A program made the translations under genes and the position numbers. From Terfezia claveryi (lineage: Eukaryota > Ascomycota > Pezizomycetes > Pezizales > Pezizaceae), in assembly GCA_015179025.1 (NCBI GenBank), contig WHUX01000086.1, positions 156,367 through 220,366 on the forward strand: DNA of 64,000 nt, written 5' to 3'. Below the pieces are notes generated by a model. That model saw nothing but the letters and a program-made list of their open reading frames with translations. It made no database searches and was not told the DNA's origin. Of the stretch, positions 31,027 through 42,725 are shown piece by piece. The number at the start of each line of letters is the position of its first letter. Position 1 is the first letter of the stretch.

Positions 31027-32815
31027 CTATGATATCCCATGTAAAGTCTGCAGAAAAGAATAGCCCTCAAAGTTCCGACCTCGGTGCTGGTTGTCCACCC
31101 TGAGTGCTACCACAGCAGCCACCATCTTTCTTACACGCCCCGCGCACCCAATCGAATAAGCGGACGCCCAACCCGCGACCTGCACTGTCGGCTCACCAAA
31201 ATGCTTTCCGTAGTAGCACGTACCTGTTCGCTCGTGGTAATCGACTGAAGCACAAGATGTAACCATGGCACAAGTCTTCATACATTCAGTGAAAGATGGC
31301 ATTTGTTCAGAGGCAAAAGTGACAACACCATGACGCTTGCAGCAACTCATACGGAATTGCTGAGAAAATCAGTCAGTACATTACAGTAGGGATTGGATAA
31401 ATTATCTAGGGTCAAGTCAAGGACATGGGAACATACAACGCCATGCGCCTCAAAGGTCTGGCCATGAGCGCCGGGGCAGGTGGTAGAGCATTTGATGGTA
31501 ATCTCGTCTTTGACATCATAGGCCGGGGGTCAACACGGAATGCGGCATCGTGATGTGCGGCAGTTCCTATAGGTATTAGCATTGCTATCCCCTCTAGCAT
31601 ATACAAATAGTCATGTTTACCAGCGCCAGTGCACAAAACAAGATTGTTTTCCCCGGTTGGGTAAAGGTCACACTGATAGTTGTAAAAGGCAACACTTCAC
31701 GTGCAGCGGCGGTTTAGTAACCTTTTTCCATATTCAGTTCAACCCAGGCAAAACATACCTTTCGCAACCCATTGTTAATCCACACAGCTCAATACACTCC
31801 TGGAGGTCGACTGCTGTTGTGCTAGTGATTACTGTGTCCCAATTTTGATGATCACATTTGAGCTTGAAGTAAGAGCCCTCGTTTGTGACATAAACTTGAC
31901 CGTTATCTATTTTGCATTGTTAGCCTCACACTCCCTGATAACCTTGGGTTGGTGCACGACTGACTCTCAGGGCACTTCGCGGAGTTCTTAGCTTCCACAA
32001 TCATGTCAGGACTCTTCGGGCAGTTTGGCGGGTCGAGGGGTGTTGGATCAGGTTTCTCTGATGGTTTTTCACGCTTCTCAAGGGGAAACCTAAACTTGGT
32101 TATCTGTGATGCTCATTATTCCTGTACTGCGGAAAAGACTTACCATGTGTTGACACCGGTCTGGGAAATATATCAGCCTGGGTCAAAATACGCGGTGATT
32201 GAAGGCAAACCTACCATTGGAATAGTCTGGAATTGCGGGAAACATGGTTAGTCATAGATCCATGGCTATGAGAGCTCGGAAGAGCCCTTGGTATTTAGCT
32301 GCTTTATTGGTCTAACTCACTGGAATATACTATATTGTAGATTTACTGTCAGTCTGACATAGGGAGCAAGGTAACGGAATGCTAAACTCACCTCGCTAAA
32401 ACGTGCACAGTTCTTGGTGTCTGCGTTCCAGTCCGCCGACTGACATTCTGGATGTTCTGAGCAAAAGTCAGCACAGGCAGCCTGTGAGAATTTCTTTGTA
32501 TCGTCTATGCGGTTTGCCTTGCGTTTGTGTCAGAAATCTGCAGAGAAAAGCAGTGAGCTTGCATTATACTCACTGTAGTCCCGCGGCCACACAGTAGCTG
32601 GAAAGTGACTCCGTTTGGACTGAGATTCGTTAGTTCATATAGTCACGTAGCTCTGAGATGTTATAAAGAACTCACGATGTATGTTTGATTCCGTCATCCT
32701 TAGGACAGGAGTATACTTTTGGCCTCACTTGCCCATCCACGGCTTCGGCCTGTGCTGCCAATAATGTGACTGTAACAAAAAAAAGGAGCTGCAAGAAGAC
32801 AGAGGTTGACTCCAT
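31027..32815 (-). CDS. Secreted multi-domain PAN/apple-like protein, partly uncertain exons
   Basis: Start ATG 32815. Exon 1 (32815-32676) encodes a signal peptide (SVFLQLLFFVTVTLLAAQAEA). Exons 2 (32619-32574) and 3 (32517-32392) join in frame, with GTGAGT donors and a CTGAC branch, giving FSQAACADFCSEHPECQSAD. Further exons include about 31907-31759 (DLQECIELCGLTMGCE), 31672-31621, a stretch near 31520-31440, and a last one from about 31360 with SFTECMKTCAMVTSCASVDY. Cys spacing in each block is that of PAN/apple domains, which bind protein or carbohydrate outside the cell. A frame conflict near 31530 and another near 31140 mean that either small introns are missed or the gene is decaying. 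It is the first of three paralogs. Confidence 0.65.
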
Positions 32816-34192
32816 TCTGCTCATTGTGAAAAATAACTGGTGATCGATCCCGAAACAAGGTATGGAACGAGTATCAAATAGCCTTCCACTGCTTGTGAAG
32901 AAGGTCACAATGGGTATTTGGTGGGTTTAAGTAGCAACTACAGACTTTTAATTTGGATGGGGGATCCGAAATCGATAGAGAGTATAGACAATAAGTTAGT
33001 AATCCACATAGCCATACAGACTATAAAGCTAGGTACAAAAGAGCCCCAGCTTGTCTGCGGGCCGACTCCGGACTGGAGAGCAGTCTCAATATCCTCCTCA
33101 ATGCAATCAAACTCCTCATTCGCCATGCTGCCTAACTCAGCCAGGTCAGCTAATGCCGATCTTGTTGCAATAGACGCTCTCGGTATATGGTGGGGCGTGT
33201 GCGCATGTGCATTAACATGTTTCACCGCAGTATTCTAATTATCTCGTATAATTTGGAGTACTTTCCTCCATCGGTAACTACTTACCTAGGTACTCCGCGA
33301 TCTTATCGTAATTACGGATATAACGCTCCGATTCAGACCATTGGTCGTCATGCAGAACCAGGGTATATATCTCAGCTACGGCACGTGCGTACACTAGTGC
33401 AGGCAATTACGCCTTTGCCGCATTAAGCTTTTAACGGCACTGTAGACTAGCCGCACCCTGTCGGTGAAGCCCTGCTTGGTTACACAACTTTATTCAATTT
33501 CCAGCTCAAAGTTGCAGCCGAGATATAGATTTTGCGAGCTAGCTGCACAGCATTGCATGGAGATCATTGTCTTAGGATAGGATACAGTAATACGAGCTTA
33601 TATACGATTGTGCTTATATTGTACATTCGAAATTCACGATCTACTGAACTGTCTTGCATCCCAGCCTCTCCTCTTTCTGCAGCCTTTCTAGGGAATAGTA
33701 GGTAGCATGTTGCTTCTAATTCAGTTAGGAGGTAGTCGACCACAAAGCTGAGTGTTCCTAGGGTAGCGGAAATAGTGCCTGGTTTAGGGATCAGCCAGTG
33801 TGATTTAAATGGAGGTCTGCAGGCAATGGCCATATGTCCTGAATCGGGATGAAGATATGTTCCTGAAAGGCCGAAGATCCTATACTAGCTTGCGATAATG
33901 ATGCAAGCTGTCCCACCGGAAGCAAAAATTTGTGGATGGTGAGACATATTGCTTGTGATAAGCGTATCGGGGAAGATTTACATCTCTGGCCATGGAGCTT
34001 TAGCACCAGCTGGGTGAATTCCAGCTTTGCTATTGTAGTTGAAATTAGATTTTCTAACGAATGGCGGGGGTACAGACTGTAGTTGCTAGAGTGCTGCCAT
34101 GTAGTCGGTTTTTAAGTGACCTTCTGACCCTCATCCACCATTTGCCTTTTCAGTTCGAATTTTTTCTCAAACACCACCTCTCTACCCTCATC
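32816..34192. other. Divergent intergenic region between two secreted genes
   Basis: This separates the minus-strand gene ending at 32815 from the plus-strand gene starting at 34193, so it should hold both promoters. A 95-codon minus ORF (33225-32938) has no recognisable domain. Confidence 0.5.
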
Positions 34193-36213
34193 ATGGTCGT
34201 GGGAAACAGAATCTTTGCAGCTTTCACGCTCATTACTGTAGCACTCGCTCTTGATCCGACACCATCAGAGCGGGCAAAATGGGACGCAGTTTGTATGGAA
34301 AGTAAGTATCACCCATTTCGACCTTGGTGATTTGATCACGAGAGAATCTGAGGAGACTAACCGTTAATCAGAGGCCGGACAACAATTCCGAATGACATTC
34401 GATGTCAATGGAAGTATGTCTATGATTTGAAGTTGACTTGCACATGATTCGGGACAACTAATTGAATAAATTCTAGAGCCCACTGGACAATGCGAAGCAC
34501 CACCTCAGTGGAAATGCTATTGGGGCCCTTTTAAGGTGAGATGTCCGCTTCCAAAGTATTATAGTGGTGGAATGCACTAACGAGATGCTATCCAGGACGC
34601 TAAAACGGGAGCGGATGGCTGTTGTGGGAAAGATAAGGTATGTGACAGGCACCCTGTAGCCGGGAGTGCGTCCTTTGGCTGGGAAACTCACAATACAACT
34701 ATCTAGGGAACATACTCCACGGACTCGGGATTCCCGCAAGAAGGTGGCTGTTGTGTTTCTCCAAATGTCTACAGCTTCGATAATCTGTCAAATCGGGGTG
34801 GTTGCTGCCCCTCGAGCCAAGGATGGACATTCGATGCCAGTGCAGGAAAAGGAGGGTGTTGCGCTCTTGACAGAAGATGGATGCTTGACACTGCGACAAA
34901 TGTTGAAGCTTGCTGTCCTGTGGGAACAAAGCTTTTTACAAATCCTAAAACTAACTCTGGAATATGCTGTGTGATTCCTGATGTTCTCTCCGTTGAAGTC
35001 TCCGGAACGAAAGCCGGCTGTTGTCCAGCTGGTTTACAATACATGTCAGATGCGGCGTCAGGTCTTGAGAGATGCTGTCCACCAGCGCAAACTCTGAGTG
35101 TTGACAGGGCTACTAATAAAGCTGAATGTTGTGATGCTGGTAAGGTCTTCATGGTGGATGGAGCTACTGGCAAAGGAGGCTGCTGTGCTGCGGGGCAGGC
35201 CTACTCCATAGATACCTATTCTGGACAAGGCGGGTGCTGTATGTATTTTCCCATTCCCTATTCCTGAATCGAGAAAGACTTCGACCTGCACTTTGTTCCT
35301 CCTATTCAGCGACTAATCCATCCGCATACCCGCAGGTGCTCCAGGAGGCGTTTTCAAAGTTGACCCCACCACCGGGTCAGGGGGTTGTTGTGCAGCTAAT
35401 CATGATTTTTCTTGTGATTGTTCCTGCAAGTAATTGCCCACATGAAAATATTACATTCTAGTCAATTCAGGAACTAAATATTTGCAGGCCACCCCCTCCA
35501 GCAACCTGCCCGAGCGGTCACGGCACGACATTCACTGCTTCCAACGGAAAGCAGTTCAAACTTTACTGCAATCTCAGTATGAAATCACCCCAGGAAACCC
35601 GAGAACATGAGGACTAATTTGACTGTATTTCATAGTCAACCATGGAGACAATGACCTTGGCTATGCCCCAGCTCCCGATTGGTCAACTTGTATTAACCGC
35701 TGCGCTGGAATTGGCAACTGCGTCCGCGCTATCTACGAGCCAGCCACCCAAACTTGCTTCCTCCGCACCCACGGGAATCAACCCGTTCCAGTGACACCTG
35801 ACCCATACTATAGTGCGCATCTCATTGAAGCCCCAGCGGCGGTTACCCCAGTCACTATCCCCAAAGAATGTCCAGATGCAGAAGGAAAGCGGGTAATCAT
35901 TGATGGCATTGAGTACCAACTCTTCTGCACCAAGTCATTTGCAAAAACCATTGAGGCATCGGATGCCACTGATGCCCCGGACATTGAGGATTGCATGAAA
36001 GACTGCTGTAAGTTAGAGCCTTCTATTTACTTACACACTCGGGCACACTGACATTTTCATTCAGCTGCGAACCCGGATTGTCATGGTGTCAATTTCTTTG
36101 ATGACGGACAGGCTGGTGGCTGTGTGCATGCTTCAGAATGGGAATTCGAGCCATCAGGGTCTCAATTGCCGGGTAAGGCCGTGGTTGCAATTCCAGTGAA
36201 GAAGCGGAGTTAA
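34193..36213 (+). CDS. Secreted protein with 18-residue Cys-Cys repeats and PAN-like domains
   Basis: Nine exons join in frame: 34193-34301, 34372-34413, 34477-34535, 34596-34637, 34707-35238, 35336-35429, 35488-35576, 35636-36007, 36065-36213; all introns are GT...AG. The product is 495 residues. A signal peptide (residues 1-20, IFAAFTLITVALALD) is followed by a Cys-Cys pair at 79-80 and then pairs at 99, 117, 135, 153, 171, 189, 207, 225, 243, 261 and 279, exactly 18 apart, with units such as DAGKVFMVDGATGKGGCC. Two PAN/apple-like blocks follow (about 297-375, WSTCINRCAGIGNCVRAIY; about 395-480, IEDCMKDCSANPDCHGVNFF). The end is AVVAIPVKKRS. It is probably a disulphide-rich extracellular or wall protein; function unknown. 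It is the middle paralog of the cluster. Confidence 0.85.
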
Positions 36214-37479
36214 GTGGTATGGAGCTATGTCCATGCCAGAAGGGCTATAGCGGTGTTTAATATATGCGGAATGTTCTACCCCGTCCCTCACAAGTCTATC
36301 TTGCTGCAACCTTCTAGTATGTCTATAAAAATGAATTAAAATTGTGACAATGGCCTTTGAATATGGATGGACCTTTTGCCATGCACGGTAGAAATTTACA
36401 TCCTACAATATATTATCATAGGTCAAAGCGTTTATTCACTGCTACTTGTCGGCTCGAAGTGATTCGGTTAGTGAAAGTTGGTAGCATGTTGCCGGCAATT
36501 ATTGTATCGGGATAGAGCGTATACAATCAAATCAATACTGTAGTGGTATGGCAGCCCCACAGGCGTATTTCCGGTACCATATTCTATAAAAGCAGAATAC
36601 ACTAATGAGAGATTTTTTTATTAAAAAAAATAAAAATATGTGAGTGCTATTTCGTTTTGTATGAACCTAAGACAATGTCGTATGCGCAAGCGGACCTACC
36701 TACCGGTACCTACCCTTGTACAGCGAGATCTCCTAATGAAAAGTAATATTAGGAAGGAGTGACTTGTACAGTACTTCACTAAGATCAGCCCAAAGGTGGG
36801 GAATAATTGTTATGCGGAGTCTCTGTACTCCATTCGTAAATGCGGGGCGTTGTCTAAGAAAGGCTATTTTCCGCCTATACTCCGGGAGATGAGATCTACC
36901 GCATATAACTAGACCCTTTATGAACGCCGTATCTGGTGTAACATGTTCGTATATAATTTATTTGTAAAATCCTACAGGAATACGAATCGCAAGCGCCGTC
37001 TAGCCTGGGATATCGCCCCCAATGAGGCAAGTATGGTACTTCCTTTTTACTTCCGGTACCTACACAGCCGTGGGCTAAAACAAAAGTCCGCAGGTTGCAT
37101 TTACTCTGCGATTCAGTCATATCGTAATTCGCAATTATCTCTACTACATTGAGTTGGCATAACCGGCGTTGTTTTATCCAAAATACGGTCTCGACGCGTG
37201 AAAAACCACATCACAGCGTTCACCTGGTTAGATCTGTTGAATTGTGAGCTCCACTAAGACTTCAGCTTCCCCAAGCTGCCTCACTTAGCATCTGCCGTGT
37301 GCATCAGTTGTATGGTGGACATAAGCTCCCCAAGGATCTACAGTGTGAGGCCATAATAGTGACGCCATGCGGTACAAAAGTGCAGGCAATACTTTTAATA
37401 ACAACTCTTTCGTATATATACTGTCTTTCCACCCCTCCCGGTGTTAACACTGATATTTCACCCACAATTTTGGATCAAA
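36214..37479. other. Intergenic, no recognisable gene
   Basis: Short ORFs only. A TATATA stretch at about 37413-37419, some 60 bp before the next ATG, is a candidate core promoter for the gene at 37480. Confidence 0.5.
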
Positions 37480-38645
37480 ATGTCCTCTCGACTATTTCTG
37501 TACCTTCTCTCAGCTACTAGCCTTTTAGGATTTACATCAGCACAAAGTACAACACCTCAGGTAAGCTTAAAGGAGGTTAATTGTTGATGCTTGAGACAAT
37601 TGGGAAGAAATATATTAAATTTTTTTCTGGATACCCTCAGGATTTCTGCACCACCAATTTTGGACCACAATATGTCCCACAATATGACGCCACTGGAGCC
37701 TTCAACGGAAACTGTGTGGCTCCTCCCATAATTAGTATGTTCTAATTCTAACCAAATTTTGCTCTTGAATGTCGAAGCGTCACTAATATGCTCCACATCC
37801 AGTCTGCTTGGGAACCGAGTGAGTGATATAGCCCTGGCACTGTTACTTTTACTTCTCCCAAATTAAAAGCGAAGGAACAAGTTGCTTTCCCACCTAGACA
37901 TATATTAACGGTCAGGATCGTGCAGATATAACCATCCGAAGACCGGTGCCAAAATCTGCTGCCAACCTGGTCAGGTTCTAAAAGTCGATGCAAGTGTTAA
38001 CGAAGCTGGGTGTTGCGACCCGGCTCAGGTCTTCCAATGGAGCGGTGAGTTTCATTTATACCAATTTGTTACCTATCGCATGCCAAAGGTACTGACTGCA
38101 ATGCTATCTAGCTGGTACGAGTTCTGGTATCTGTACGACACAGACAACACCTCCCGTTACAACAATTAGCTGCCCTGGCTCCCACCTCCAATGGATCAAC
38201 CGCAATGGTGTCAATTTCAGGGTTTTCTGTGACCACTTCGTCAAGGAATGGGTTCCACCATGGCAAGCTGCGCAAGGGCTGTTCATGCTTGCAACCAATA
38301 CTGTGCCTGCAGGCAGTGACACATTCGATTCCTGCTTGGTCAGTTCATTTATTTAGTGTAAAAATCCGACATGCGGCTAATGTTGGGCATTAGAATAAAT
38401 GCGCCGCCGATGGGAATTGCAATGGTGCCAACTTCTGGGTCAATAAGCGGAATTGTAGCATGCAGAATAAAGGGAGGCAAGGGTCAATTTTCAGCGGGGG
38501 AGGTATGTTGTGGAAAATATTCACCCTCATGGATAGCACCCTGAGACTAATGTTTTGAATGCTAGATCTCTACCTGGCCAATCCCCCTTATGCAATCACT
38601 GGTCGTCCTGTTATTGCAATTGTTGCAATACCAAGGAGGGTTTAA
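37480..38645 (+). CDS. Small secreted paralog with one CC repeat and one PAN-like domain
   Basis: Seven exons join in frame: 37480-37560, 37641-37734, 37803-37818, 37926-38044, 38112-38338, 38394-38502, 38566-38645. The product is 241 residues. The signal peptide is SRLFLYLLSATSLLGFTSAQ. Cys-Cys pairs lie at 75-76 and 93-94, one 18-residue unit (QPGQVLKVDASVNEAGCC) matching the repeat of the neighbour at 34193-36213. A single PAN-like block (DSCLNKCAADGNCNGANFW) follows, and the end PVIAIVAIPRRV mirrors AVVAIPVKKRS. It looks like a short paralog in which the repeat was not expanded, or was lost. The 16-nt third exon is the weakest part of the model. Confidence 0.8.
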
Positions 38646-39881
38646 ACGGATATTTATTCCGCTCCCCGGTTGCTTAAGATTCTCCAATTTGCTGGTTAGG
38701 TGTTTTGAGCTACCTTGCTATGAGTAGTTACGTGAACTTTTGTCGAAATACGAGGCACAGTTTCTGCAAGGAATTGCAAACAGCTAGCTTGGTGTGTTTA
38801 CTTCCGCTAGGCCTATGCTTCACATCGTGATATATACACCGCGTACCGGAGGTCAACTGTGCATCATTAGTGTGCATAAATCCAGCGAGTTACAAAACAG
38901 TTCTGGTCTTCAAACCTTCTGAATATAAAGTGTCCAATGTCTGGTAAATTCTTACCTATATTAACAAATCAGGCCGGAGCCTCAGAAGTCGCAAAAACCA
39001 AAAAGATTTGGGTATAAATTATCATCAATTGCAAGTATCACGTGTATTACTTAGTCATCCTCAGGATAACCCCGTTTTACATGGTAGATAAATATCTTAA
39101 TATTGCTGATCTGAATCTTTTGTCTCTATGTATCTTAGAAGTCTGGTTCCATAAAAAAATTCTCCTATTATAAAAACGCATGACATTGGGAACCCAGTGA
39201 TGCATTTGTCATATGGTAGAGAGAGATGGATCCGGGAGGAGTCCTAACGCATCCCCTTTTTAAACTATGCCCAAGATATCACGTCCCTGCAGACTCCCCT
39301 CATCATTTACGTTTATACCTTTGACTTCATTCCACGTCTGACTTCTCCCATCCCTCATGCCCCAAATTTGGCTCCCCAACCACACTATGAATCACATCTC
39401 ATGACATCGAGATCTTAGTATTTTTCTATAGAGATGCATAAATTGAATTATATGTAAGTAAGGCAAAAACTTTGAGTACATGTATGGGGGTTCCGGAGTT
39501 TTGATATGTAATACGGAGTACATACATTGCTCAAAGTGCACTCGTTAATCCACCCCAAAGTTAGCGCCTAGTAACCATATGCCTACGCCTGCTGTTCACT
39601 CTTGCATCGGAAGAGGAGTAAGTCTAGCAAAAAGTAATCCTATGAGCAGGTAGTCCATCCAGGAATCTCAAGAGATGTACCACTGTGAGGTAAAGGAGCC
39701 TTAGCATGAGCGTACGACAATATACATAAATGCCTAGTCGGCCCTGTCCCTGACTTGCTGTTCTTCATCGACCTAGATATATGCTTATAGATCGATATAT
39801 CCAGTGGCATAGAAATCATATCTATGTTCAGGGCCGTTCCGGAATGGCATATATGTTCTGGGCCGCCCGCGTGGGGCATAC
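38646..39881. other. No recognisable gene
   Basis: AT-rich, without supported ORFs. Just before the LINE at 39882 is TATATGTTCTGGGCCGCCCG, a word shared with the inverted-repeat element at 56481-56672. Confidence 0.5.
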
Positions 39882-40865
39882 CTTTTTTTTTTTTAAATAC
39901 TCCTTACATACTCCTATTCGGTCCCAATAAGGGGACCATGAGGAGCCACCCGGAAACCCGGGTGGATTCAGGGCCAGGCAAGTTAATATGCCAGGCCGGC
40001 GCCTATGTACCACAAAATACCAAATAACAGAACTCAACAGCCCAAGGGGCGAGACCAAAAGTGTCAAATCTTAAAGAAGGTGTAGAGAGATCTCTCTTAA
40101 TCTGCCGGGTCCGCGGTTACAAATGACAGACTCGATGAAGACCATTTGAGGAAAAGTATCATAACAAGTACTGTAACAAGCTAAAGAAAATGTCGACGAT
40201 GAAAGAAATACCGATCCCATCGTCTCAACCCTCAACCCCTGCCCGCCATATATACAAGGAGCTGAAAAATGCCTCTACCGCATCCCAGTCATCACCATCT
40301 TCCTCTCTGATCCATATGGGGCGATCGATGTCCTCCCAGTCCTTAATACTGCCAAGAACGGCCCTTCGTGTGTTGAGATTTGGGCAATTGAAGACTAGGT
40401 GTGCACCATCTTGCGTGTGGTGTCCATGCGCTCGAGTCAGACTTTGCCGATCTTGTGCAACCAGTATTTATGGGGGCCTTTGTCCGTTCTTGTCAAAGTG
40501 TATGCTGACAACGTGTGCCTATTCCACTCCGATCTCCGGACGCCGAAGCCCTTTTTTGTCCTCTCCTCGCTCCTGCTTGCCTTAGATCCCGCTCAAATCC
40601 CTCCTTCTGTTACCTGTGAGCTCAATAACAAAGCCTGTCCTAGAGCCGAGCTGAAAGATGTCAACTTGTCTACCTCCTCATTACCATCTATCCCAATGTC
40701 AGAGCGTACCCAAGAGATGGCAGTGTCGTAGGAGTTTCGATGCCTTTCTAGCAGTAGCTTTGCTGTCTCGCGTTCGATGCCGCTCCTTCCCGCTTCCAGC
40801 TGCCGACGGCAACGGCATCCCTCGTTGCTATCGATATCACCCGCATTGTTATCTCCCTGCCCCCC
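39882..40865 (-). mobile_element. LINE family A copy A5, 3' fragment
   Basis: A T-run (39882-39894), then the complement of the LINE-A 3' hairpins (CCACCCGG/CCGGGTGG; GGTCCC/GGGACC), then coding remnants on the minus strand. These include the C-terminal region near 40370-40270 and RNase H text AISWVRSDIGIDGNEEVDKL (about 40725-40665) and RSGIERETAKLLLERH. It is 5'-truncated within RNase H. The right boundary is blurred by a C-run at 40861-40872. Confidence 0.75.
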
Positions 40866-40946
40866 CCCCCCAATACGGGGAGCTGGTATGCGCTGGCTCA
40901 TCTTGTGATAATTCAGGCTTTGAGCGACCTTGTATGGTACTTTCGT

Positions 40947-41471
40947 CTGCCCTCTCCTACACGTGTACAGACAGGCACTTGGCAGCATCAAGGACTGGGA
41001 GGACCTCGACCGCCCAATATGGATTGAAGAGGAAGAGGAGGACAACTGGGACGCAGTAGAAGCCTTCTTTGGTTTTTTGTATAAACGGATGGTCGGAAGA
41101 AGGCATGGGAACATATAGGCCGAATATCCATTCACGCTAGGATGGGCTGGTCTTAGCTAGCTGGTAGCACTCACGATTTTCCTTTCACATTTATCTTTTG
41201 TGCTGATGTCTTCGGTTTTTTTTTTTTTTTTCGGGTAGGGGCTTCAGTCAGGCCTCTTGGGGTCATCTGCCTTTGGCGGTTAATGACAGAATGGAGGCCC
41301 TCCGCCCTGCAATTTCCCTTTATAACATATCTATCCTTATTGCTTTCTGCGCGCCGGACCTGGCAGATTAACTTGCCTTGTCCTGAATCCACCCGGGCTT
41401 CCGGGTGGCTTTTCATGGCCCCCTTACTGGGACCGAATAAGAGTAACAAGTATTTTAAATAAAAAAAAAAA
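40947..41471 (+). mobile_element. LINE family A copy A6, 525-bp truncated insertion
   Basis: Flanked by the perfect 14-bp repeat TATGGTACTTTCGT (40933-40946, 41472-41485). It begins in the last part of ORF2 (QALGSIKDWEDLDRPIWIEE), ends with the 3' hairpins and poly(A). Its ORF end is nearly identical to copy A1 at the left window edge. Outer stem bases CTTTT/AAGAG differ from the usual CTCCT/AGGAG yet still pair. Confidence 0.9.
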
Positions 41472-41551
41472 TATGGTACTTTCGTACCTAATGCGAGTGA
41501 ATCGCCCTTTGCACCTTAAGCCCTGTCGCTAAACATTCAACTCACTTCAGT

Positions 41552-41809
41552 ATGACTTGGAAATGCTCTTTACGACGAGTTGCAGCCTCTGCCATCGCTT
41601 GCATACTCGCCCCAGGTGCATTTCAATCAACTACAGCCTTCGACTGTCTGGCGCCCCACCAGGACTCGAAGGCAAGCATTCAAGCGTACTGTAACAGTTA
41701 CGATAATCTACAAGGGCAGGACCTAGGGTTGCATACAGATGTTAGGAATGGGTTAGGAATGTCGCAAGGACCGAACCCGGCTTTAGAACCATCCTGTAGA
41801 GCCCAGTAA
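41552..41809 (+). CDS. Small secreted-type ORF, 85 residues
   Basis: Begins MTWKCSLRRVAASAIACILA, a plausible signal peptide, followed by FDCLAPHQDSKASIQAYC and a polar end. The same start region, at lower identity, occurs on the minus strand inside the 1379-bp insert at 44440-45818. Shared there are stretches of 12-18 bp such as CCCAGGTGCATTTC and CCACCAGGACTCGAAGG. It is sandwiched between two LINE insertions. It could be an effector-like gene, an exon of a larger gene, or part of a repeat. Confidence 0.35.
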   Translation: MTWKCSLRRVAASAIACILAPGAFQSTTAFDCLAPHQDSKASIQAYCNSYDNLQGQDLGLHTDVRNGLGMSQGPNPALEPSCRAQ

Positions 41810-41902
41810 ACCCCTACAGTATACTGACTGCCGCTCGGAGGTTTTTAATCCCTTTCCGGCAACCTAGGAATGTCGATTGCTCAGATCACGTTCAGGACCC
41901 AA

Positions 41903-42362
41903 TTTTTATTATTTTTTTTTTTTAAATACTTAGTACTCCTATGCAGCCCCGATAGGGGGGCTATGAGGAGCCACACGGAAACCCGGTGGATTCAAGGGTA
42001 AGGCCAGTTAATCGGCCAGACCCACGCGGACTAAATACACAGATAACTGACGGACTGTAAAGGAAGAATTTGGACTAAAATGTGGGCTCAGCCGAAGGGA
42101 ATTCGTAAATGATAATGAACTGGTGGTGAACAGATGACTGACGAGCTGTGAGAGACGAACTGGACTGAAATAACATAAAACTAGAATGAAGGGGATTCGT
42201 GAATGATGAGGACTAAAGATGGATCGTGACCTGAAACTTGCTCCTACGTGAGCTCTTGGTATATAATCCCGAAAAAGGCCTCCGTGGCCTCATAACTGTC
42301 TTCCCCTTCCTCTCTCCATTCCGCTTTATCAAGCTCTTCCCAGCTGCTCCTCGCCCCTAACA
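41903..42362 (-). mobile_element. LINE family A copy A7, 460-bp truncated insertion
   Basis: Flanked by GTTCAGGACCCAA (41890-41902, 42363-42375). The minus strand encodes the very end of ORF2 (SSWEELDKAEWREEGEDSYE), close to the full-length copies, then 3' UTR with hairpin GCCCC/GGGGC, then an interrupted A-rich tail. It belongs to the same subfamily as the full-length elements. Confidence 0.9.
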
Positions 42363-42375
42363 GTTCAGGACCCAA

Positions 42376-42712
42376 AGAGTTGTTGACTGATGCAACTGTG
42401 ACACCCAAGGCCCTCAGGTTCTCGCTAGACACTCTAACAATGGCGTCAATCTGTTTGATACAGAGGATACCAGTGCCAGCCCATGTCCACCTAACCAATG
42501 GAGTTAGAAGGCCAGAGAGGAGTGTGCTAGAAGACATCCATATTTCCTGAACGTAACCATAGGCCTACACTGGAGCGGAGGCTGTGCATTCTATACTTGG
42601 TATCGGCCAGAAGCTGGCCTGGACAATGTATCTAGCTCGGGATTGGCTTGGGTTATCATCAAGTAGTCCAATTTGTGTCCGTTTAGCTAGGGTTGGGAGG
42701 TTACCGCAGTTG
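42376..42712 (-). pseudogene. Unassigned remnant that received the LINE nest
   Basis: A minus ORF (42537-42376) reads STLLSGLLTPLVRWTWAGTG without a recognisable domain. The DNA continues, after removal of the nest at 42726-55348, into the integrase remnant at 55362, so both may be parts of one old element. Confidence 0.35.
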
Positions 42713-42725
42713 TCATCTGCTAACA

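Noticed and set aside
32938..33225. 95-codon minus ORF upstream of the first secreted gene
   Set aside because: No domain, no splice link to the gene at 32815, and composition like intergenic DNA.
36943..37152. Possible tyrosine recombinase (Crypton-like) N-terminal fragment
   Set aside because: FYFRYLHSRGLKQKSAGCIY loosely resembles a core-binding domain, but the ORF is 69 codons with no catalytic residues, so chance is as likely.
41206..41231. T-run as the poly(A) tail of a minus-strand element
   Set aside because: A T-run at the same place occurs in the 3' UTR of the full-length copies (24221-24231), so it is an internal part of the plus-strand LINE.
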